A stretch of 64,000 nucleotides of DNA, taken from contig NZ_JAHKQF010000008.1 of the NCBI RefSeq assembly GCF_018860965.1, positions 558,001 to 622,000 of the forward strand, read 5' to 3'. This document shows, one piece after another, positions 60,602-64,000 of the stretch (positions are counted from its first letter, which is position 1; the number at the start of each line of letters is the position of its first letter). A program made the position numbers and the translations under genes. Below the pieces are notes generated by a model. It saw only the letters and a list, made by a program, of their open reading frames with translations, had not been told where the DNA came from and did not search any database. The stretch is from Alteromonas sp. C1M14. Its GTDB lineage: Bacteria; Pseudomonadota; Gammaproteobacteria; Enterobacterales; Alteromonadaceae.

Positions 60602-61903
60602 ATGCTTAAAACTATGGTTTACGGTGTCTGTGGCGCTGTGGTTGTGGGAGCAGTCTTATTCGGCGTGTATGCTTGGCATCCCAGCATCGATGAAGTCTCT
60701 CCTGTGGCAGAACATAACTTTACACCAGAGATGGTGGCAAAAGGAAAGATGCTAGCCGCGGCCGGTTATTGTGACACCTGTCATACTCCACCCGGTGGTG
60801 CGCCCTACGGTGGCAACTATGAAATGCATACACAGTTCGGTTCAATTTACTCTAGCAATATCACACCGGACGAAGAGACAGGCATTGGCAGATGGTCAAA
60901 AGCGGCTTTCATACGCGCCATGCGCTCGGGAGTTAGTCGTGATGGGAGCCATTTGTTCCCAGCCTTTCCTTATGAACACTTCAATAAGATGACCGATGAA
61001 GACATTACGGCCATCTATGCTTATATAATGACTTCTGTTGCCCCAGTAAAACAGGTGAAAAAAGACAACGGGATCCCGTTTCCACTCAATATAAGGTGGC
61101 TTCAAGCAGGATGGAAATTACTTTTCGCAGACACTCAGCAATTTGCATATAACCCCGACAAATCAAAGCAATTTAATCGAGGCGCCTACCTTGCCGAAGG
61201 GATTGCCCACTGCGGAGCCTGCCACACACCACGTAATGCCCTCGGTGCAGAACAGTACGAAAAAATGTATCAAGGTGCAGCTATCGATGGTTGGATAGCG
61301 CCGTCACTGACCGCTACCAGCACCTCGCCAATACCCTGGCGAGAGCAGGATTTCTATGAGTATCTCACCACCGGTAATGCGCCTTTTCATAGTAGCGCGG
61401 CAGGTCCCATGGCTCCGGTCATGCATAAAGGATTAACACAGTTACCCGATGAGGATATTCACGCCATCAGTGCGTATTTAGCCGATTTCAATAACAATGA
61501 AGCTAGCGCTTCTGCTGCAACCCATGATGTGGTGCAAACCGCGTTAGCGGCCCAACACACACAAGCGCCCCCGCGTATCGATGAGGGTGCCCGTTTGTAT
61601 GCCACTGCATGTCAGTCTTGTCATTACAACAGTGACCAGGTAGTGAAAGGACGTCCTTTATTGGCGATTAGTTCATCCACCAACCTTGACCAGCCCACCA
61701 ACCTCATCAATGTCGTTCTAGATGGCATACATAATGATCAAGGGATCGCGGGTGTGGTTATGCCAGGCTTTAGAGACGCATTAAGTGATGAAGATATCAG
61801 TGCCATTGCAGCCTATTTGCGCCAGTCAGCGGGCAAGAAACCATGGCCAAACTTACAACAACAAGTGGTTGATATTCGAGCTCAGCCTCGCTTTGCCCAT
61901 TAA
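60602..61903 (+). CDS. Membrane-anchored triheme cytochrome c
   Basis: A 433-residue protein with one N-terminal helix (MVYGVCGAVVVGAVLFGVYAWHP) and three heme c sites: CDTCH (57-61), CGACH (204-208) and CQSCH (337-341). This is the pattern of the cytochrome subunit of membrane alcohol/aldehyde dehydrogenases and of isoquinoline-oxidoreductase-type enzymes. It should pass electrons from the periplasmic IorAB enzyme to the quinone pool or an oxidase. AAGGC precedes the ATG, and iorA follows after 19 bases. Confidence 0.9.
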   Translation: MLKTMVYGVCGAVVVGAVLFGVYAWHPSIDEVSPVAEHNFTPEMVAKGKMLAAAGYCDTCHTPPGGAPYGGNYEMHTQFGSIYSSNITPDEETGIGRWSKAAFIRAMRSGVSRDGSHLFPAFPYEHFNKMTDEDITAIYAYIMTSVAPVKQVKKDNGIPFPLNIRWLQAGWKLLFADTQQFAYNPDKSKQFNRGAYLAEGIAHCGACHTPRNALGAEQYEKMYQGAAIDGWIAPSLTATSTSPIPWREQDFYEYLTTGNAPFHSSAAGPMAPVMHKGLTQLPDEDIHAISAYLADFNNNEASASAATHDVVQTALAAQHTQAPPRIDEGARLYATACQSCHYNSDQVVKGRPLLAISSSTNLDQPTNLINVVLDGIHNDQGIAGVVMPGFRDALSDEDISAIAAYLRQSAGKKPWPNLQQQVVDIRAQPRFAH

Positions 61904-61922
61904 GTAGACAGGAGAACCTAAC

Positions 61923-62393
61923 ATGGCGAATTTTAAAATAAATGGTAAGCCAGTGCGTGTAGATGTAGACAATGACACGCCGCTTTTATGGGTAATTCGA
62001 GACGAATTGGCTATGACGGGCACCAAATTTGGGTGTGGAATTGGCACCTGTGGTGCCTGCACGGTTCATGTTGGTGGACGTGCCACACGCTCGTGTATTA
62101 CTCCGGTAGAGGCCGTGGAAGGGGCCGACATAACCACGATTGAAGGCTTGTCTGAAAACGGAGAACACCCCTTACAGGTGTCTTGGCAAAAACTACAGGT
62201 TCCTCAATGTGGTTACTGCCAGTCTGGGCAAATTATGCAAGCTGCCGCGTTGCTCAAAGATATTCCAAACCCTACCGATAGCGACATTGATGCGGTGATG
62301 GGTGGAAATTTGTGTCGTTGTATGACGTATGTTCGCATACGCAGTGCAATCCACGAGGCGGCTAACGGGGTGAAGGAAGACAGTCATGAGTAG
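61923..62393 (+). CDS. iorA: (2Fe-2S)-binding subunit of a molybdenum hydroxylase, IorA-like
   Basis: A 156-residue small subunit. The N-terminal plant-ferredoxin-type cluster has Cys38, Cys43, Cys46 (GCGIGTCGACTV) and Cys58; the second cluster is formed by QCGYCQSGQIM and GNLCRCMTYVRIR. It passes electrons from the molybdenum cofactor in the large subunit to the cytochrome c. AGGAG precedes the ATG, and the stop overlaps iorB by eight bases. The family includes isoquinoline 1-oxidoreductase and aldehyde dehydrogenases, so the substrate is open. Confidence 0.93.
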   Translation: MANFKINGKPVRVDVDNDTPLLWVIRDELAMTGTKFGCGIGTCGACTVHVGGRATRSCITPVEAVEGADITTIEGLSENGEHPLQVSWQKLQVPQCGYCQSGQIMQAAALLKDIPNPTDSDIDAVMGGNLCRCMTYVRIRSAIHEAANGVKEDSHE

Positions 62394-64000
62394 AATGTTT
62401 AAAGACAATGCCATGGGGCTAACTCGCCGGGGCTTTTTAATTGGCATGACCACTGCCGGGGTGAGTTTCGGTTTTCCTCGTCATGTATTAGCCGCCATGG
62501 ATCCGGCGACTTCTGACGGCAAGATTCTGCCCAGTGAAGGGGATATCTATGAGCCGTCACTTTGGTACACCATTGATAGCGCTGGTAAAGTTAAGGTCAA
62601 TATTATACGCGCAGAAATGGGGCAACATGTGGGAACCGCCATTGCTCGAATATTAGCCGATGAATTGGAAGCGGACTGGGATGATGTGGAAATCATCCAT
62701 GTCGATTCTGATCCACGGTGGGGAATGATGGTCACAGGAGGCAGCTGGTCGGTTTCGAAAAGTTGGCCGGTATACCGACAAGCCGGTGCCGCCGGTCGCA
62801 TTGCATTGATTGAGGCTGCCGCTAAGGTATGGGGAGTGGACAGCGCTGACTGCCGTGGGGTTAAAGGTAAGGTAATATCGAAAAAAGGTGAGCTTTCATA
62901 CGGGCAGTTAGTGCAGTTGGGGCTGACTCGACAATTTACTGAAGATGAACTGAACGCCTTGCCGTTGAAACCCAATGCTGACCTCAATCTAGTAGGTCAA
63001 CAAGTCAAAGCGTTGGACGTGGCCAATAAGACTATGGGTAAAACGGTGTTTGGGATTGATGCCAAGGTAGAAGGTATGGTTTACGGCAATCCCATTTTAC
63101 CCCCTACTCGGTATGGTTCTGCGGTGGTTGATTTTGACGATACCGCAGCCAAGAAAGTTAAAGGTTATCAAAAAACCATTGTGCTAGATGATAGCAGTGG
63201 CAGTGTACCGGGATGGTTAATGGTTATTGCCACTAGTTTCGTTGCGGCACAAAAGGCCGCTAAATTAGTGACAGTAAATTGGACGGAGGGCGATGCTAAA
63301 AATGTATCGGAAGCCGATATTATTGAACATGGTAGATCGTTACTTGGTGATGACTCAAAGGGCAGTATTTTAGACACGGGGAATGTAAATACGGCACCGG
63401 TATTTGCTAAAGCTAATGAACAGTTCACCCAGGAATATATCACCAGTACGGTGTTGCACGGACAAATGGAACCCCTTAATGCGCTGGTATTTAGAAATCC
63501 AGACGGTGTGTGGGAAGTGCATTCTGGTTGTCAGTGGCAGTCGTTAACCTTGCCCGTTTTAGCGCAAGCCCTTGGTGAAGACGAAGCCAATATTGTGTTA
63601 AGAACTTATATGCTAGGCGGTGGATTTGGGCGTAGATTGAATGGCGACTACACCATTCCTGCTGCATTGGCTTCCAAAGCCTTGGGGGGAAAGCCAGTTA
63701 AAATGCTATTGACTCGACCTCAAGATATTCAATTTGATAGCGCCCGTTCAGCTTCTGTACAGCAATTAAAAATAGCATTTGACGATAATAAAACCGTGAT
63801 CGGTATGGAACATCATGCTACCGCAGGCTGGCCCACCCAAGTTTTAGTGCCTGGGTTTATGCCAAAAGGGGTGAATGATGAACCCTTTGATCCCTTTTCC
63901 ATAGCCGGTGCCGATCATTGGTATCGCGTGGGCGCACAAAAAGTCCGCGCCGTGTCTAATGATTTAGCCAATGCCACATTTAGACCGGGTTGGTTGCGTT
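62386..64000 (+). CDS. iorB: Molybdopterin-binding large subunit, IorB-like (truncated by window end)
   Basis: The open frame starts at ATG 62386, overlapping iorA, and runs to the window edge with 538 residues visible. A twin-arginine motif TRRGFLIG (residues 13-20) precedes a hydrophobic stretch ending VLAAM, so the folded enzyme should be exported by Tat, with IorA carried along. LGGGFGRRLNGDY and GQMEPLNALV are molybdopterin-binding blocks of the isoquinoline-1-oxidoreductase beta/aldehyde dehydrogenase family. The full protein is usually ~730-750 residues. It is expected to hydroxylate an aldehyde or N-heterocycle in the periplasm. Confidence 0.92.
   Translation, partial: MSRMFKDNAMGLTRRGFLIGMTTAGVSFGFPRHVLAAMDPATSDGKILPSEGDIYEPSLWYTIDSAGKVKVNIIRAEMGQHVGTAIARILADELEADWDDVEIIHVDSDPRWGMMVTGGSWSVSKSWPVYRQAGAAGRIALIEAAAKVWGVDSADCRGVKGKVISKKGELSYGQLVQLGLTRQFTEDELNALPLKPNADLNLVGQQVKALDVANKTMGKTVFGIDAKVEGMVYGNPILPPTRYGSAVVDFDDTAAKKVKGYQKTIVLDDSSGSVPGWLMVIATSFVAAQKAAKLVTVNWTEGDAKNVSEADIIEHGRSLLGDDSKGSILDTGNVNTAPVFAKANEQFTQEYITSTVLHGQMEPLNALVFRNPDGVWEVHSGCQWQSLTLPVLAQALGEDEANIVLRTYMLGGGFGRRLNGDYTIPAALASKALGGKPVKMLLTRPQDIQFDSARSASVQQLKIAFDDNKTVIGMEHHATAGWPTQVLVPGFMPKGVNDEPFDPFSIAGADHWYRVGAQKVRAVSNDLANATFRPGWLR

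Noticed and set aside
1-64000. CRISPR arrays, insertion sequences, prophage or integron
   Set aside because: No regularly spaced repeats, transposase, integrase or phage structural genes were seen; the only exact long repeat is the duplicated tRNA-Arg.

Overview
The window reads as a continuous stretch of chromosome from a marine-type gammaproteobacterium, most likely in the Alteromonadaceae (Alteromonas and relatives). The reasons are the gene order recX-alaS-csrA-tRNA-Ser-tRNA-Arg, the pspF-sap and pspABC blocks, several large TonB-dependent receptors, a TtpC-type TonB operon, PEP-CTERM and c-di-GMP signals, and moderate GC content. I see no insertion sequence, prophage, integrase or CRISPR array; almost everything is core or niche metabolism.

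Region by region. 1-2.9 kb: the tail of a SulP anion transporter, then a beta-carbonic anhydrase and a second SulP transporter (inorganic carbon handling). 3-6.3 kb: an M13 lipoprotein peptidase and a FemAB/GNAT-like protein on the minus strand. 6.4-10.4 kb: recX, alaS, csrA and a tRNA operon (Ser-GCU, two identical Arg-ACG). 10.7-13.9 kb: oadGAB, a sodium-pumping oxaloacetate decarboxylase. 13.9-22 kb: sapABCDF read behind pspF on the minus strand, facing a sigma-54 promoter and pspABC. 22.2-28.8 kb: phenylalanine/tyrosine catabolism (phhA, tyrR, hpd, hmgA, fahA, maiA) with clear TyrR boxes. 28.8-30.6 kb: an Lrp-like regulator divergent from a leucine dehydrogenase gene, with a perfect 20-bp palindrome between them.

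30.6-31 kb: the SRP RNA gene (ffs) and a ComFB-like gene. 31.6-36.3 kb: a large TonB receptor followed by a TPR/2OG-Fe(II) oxygenase protein. 36.8-41.8 kb: a six-gene energy-transducing operon (DUF3450, TtpC, ExbB, ExbD, TonB, TPR). 41.9-46.2 kb: tmcA, a YciA-like thioesterase, and an unusual regulator joining an AraC-type DNA-binding domain to an HDOD domain. 46.4-47.1 kb: a c-di-GMP-I riboswitch in front of a PEP-CTERM protein. 47.3-51.1 kb: a TPP riboswitch in front of a thiamine-uptake operon (TonB receptor, COG0011 thiamine-binding protein, PnuC/PnuT permease, kinase). 51.2-52.3 kb: tRNA-Trp, holD, rimI. 52.4-56.5 kb: a lactate-oxidase family enzyme and a catecholate siderophore receptor with its PiuC-like hydroxylase. 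56.9-60 kb: a 2-hydroxyacid dehydrogenase, a small lipoprotein and a Cache-domain chemoreceptor. 60.6-64 kb: a triheme cytochrome c with an IorA/IorB molybdenum hydroxylase, whose large subunit runs off the window.

Shared themes are TonB-energised uptake (three receptors plus their motor), sodium/proton energetics, and RNA-level control (two riboswitches, CsrA). No single locus is clearly a wholly new system. The best candidates for undescribed biology are the AraC-HDOD fusion, the c-di-GMP-switched PEP-CTERM gene, the receptor paired with a TPR-oxygenase, the structured recX-alaS spacer, and the operator-like inverted repeats upstream of the chemoreceptor and leucine dehydrogenase genes.
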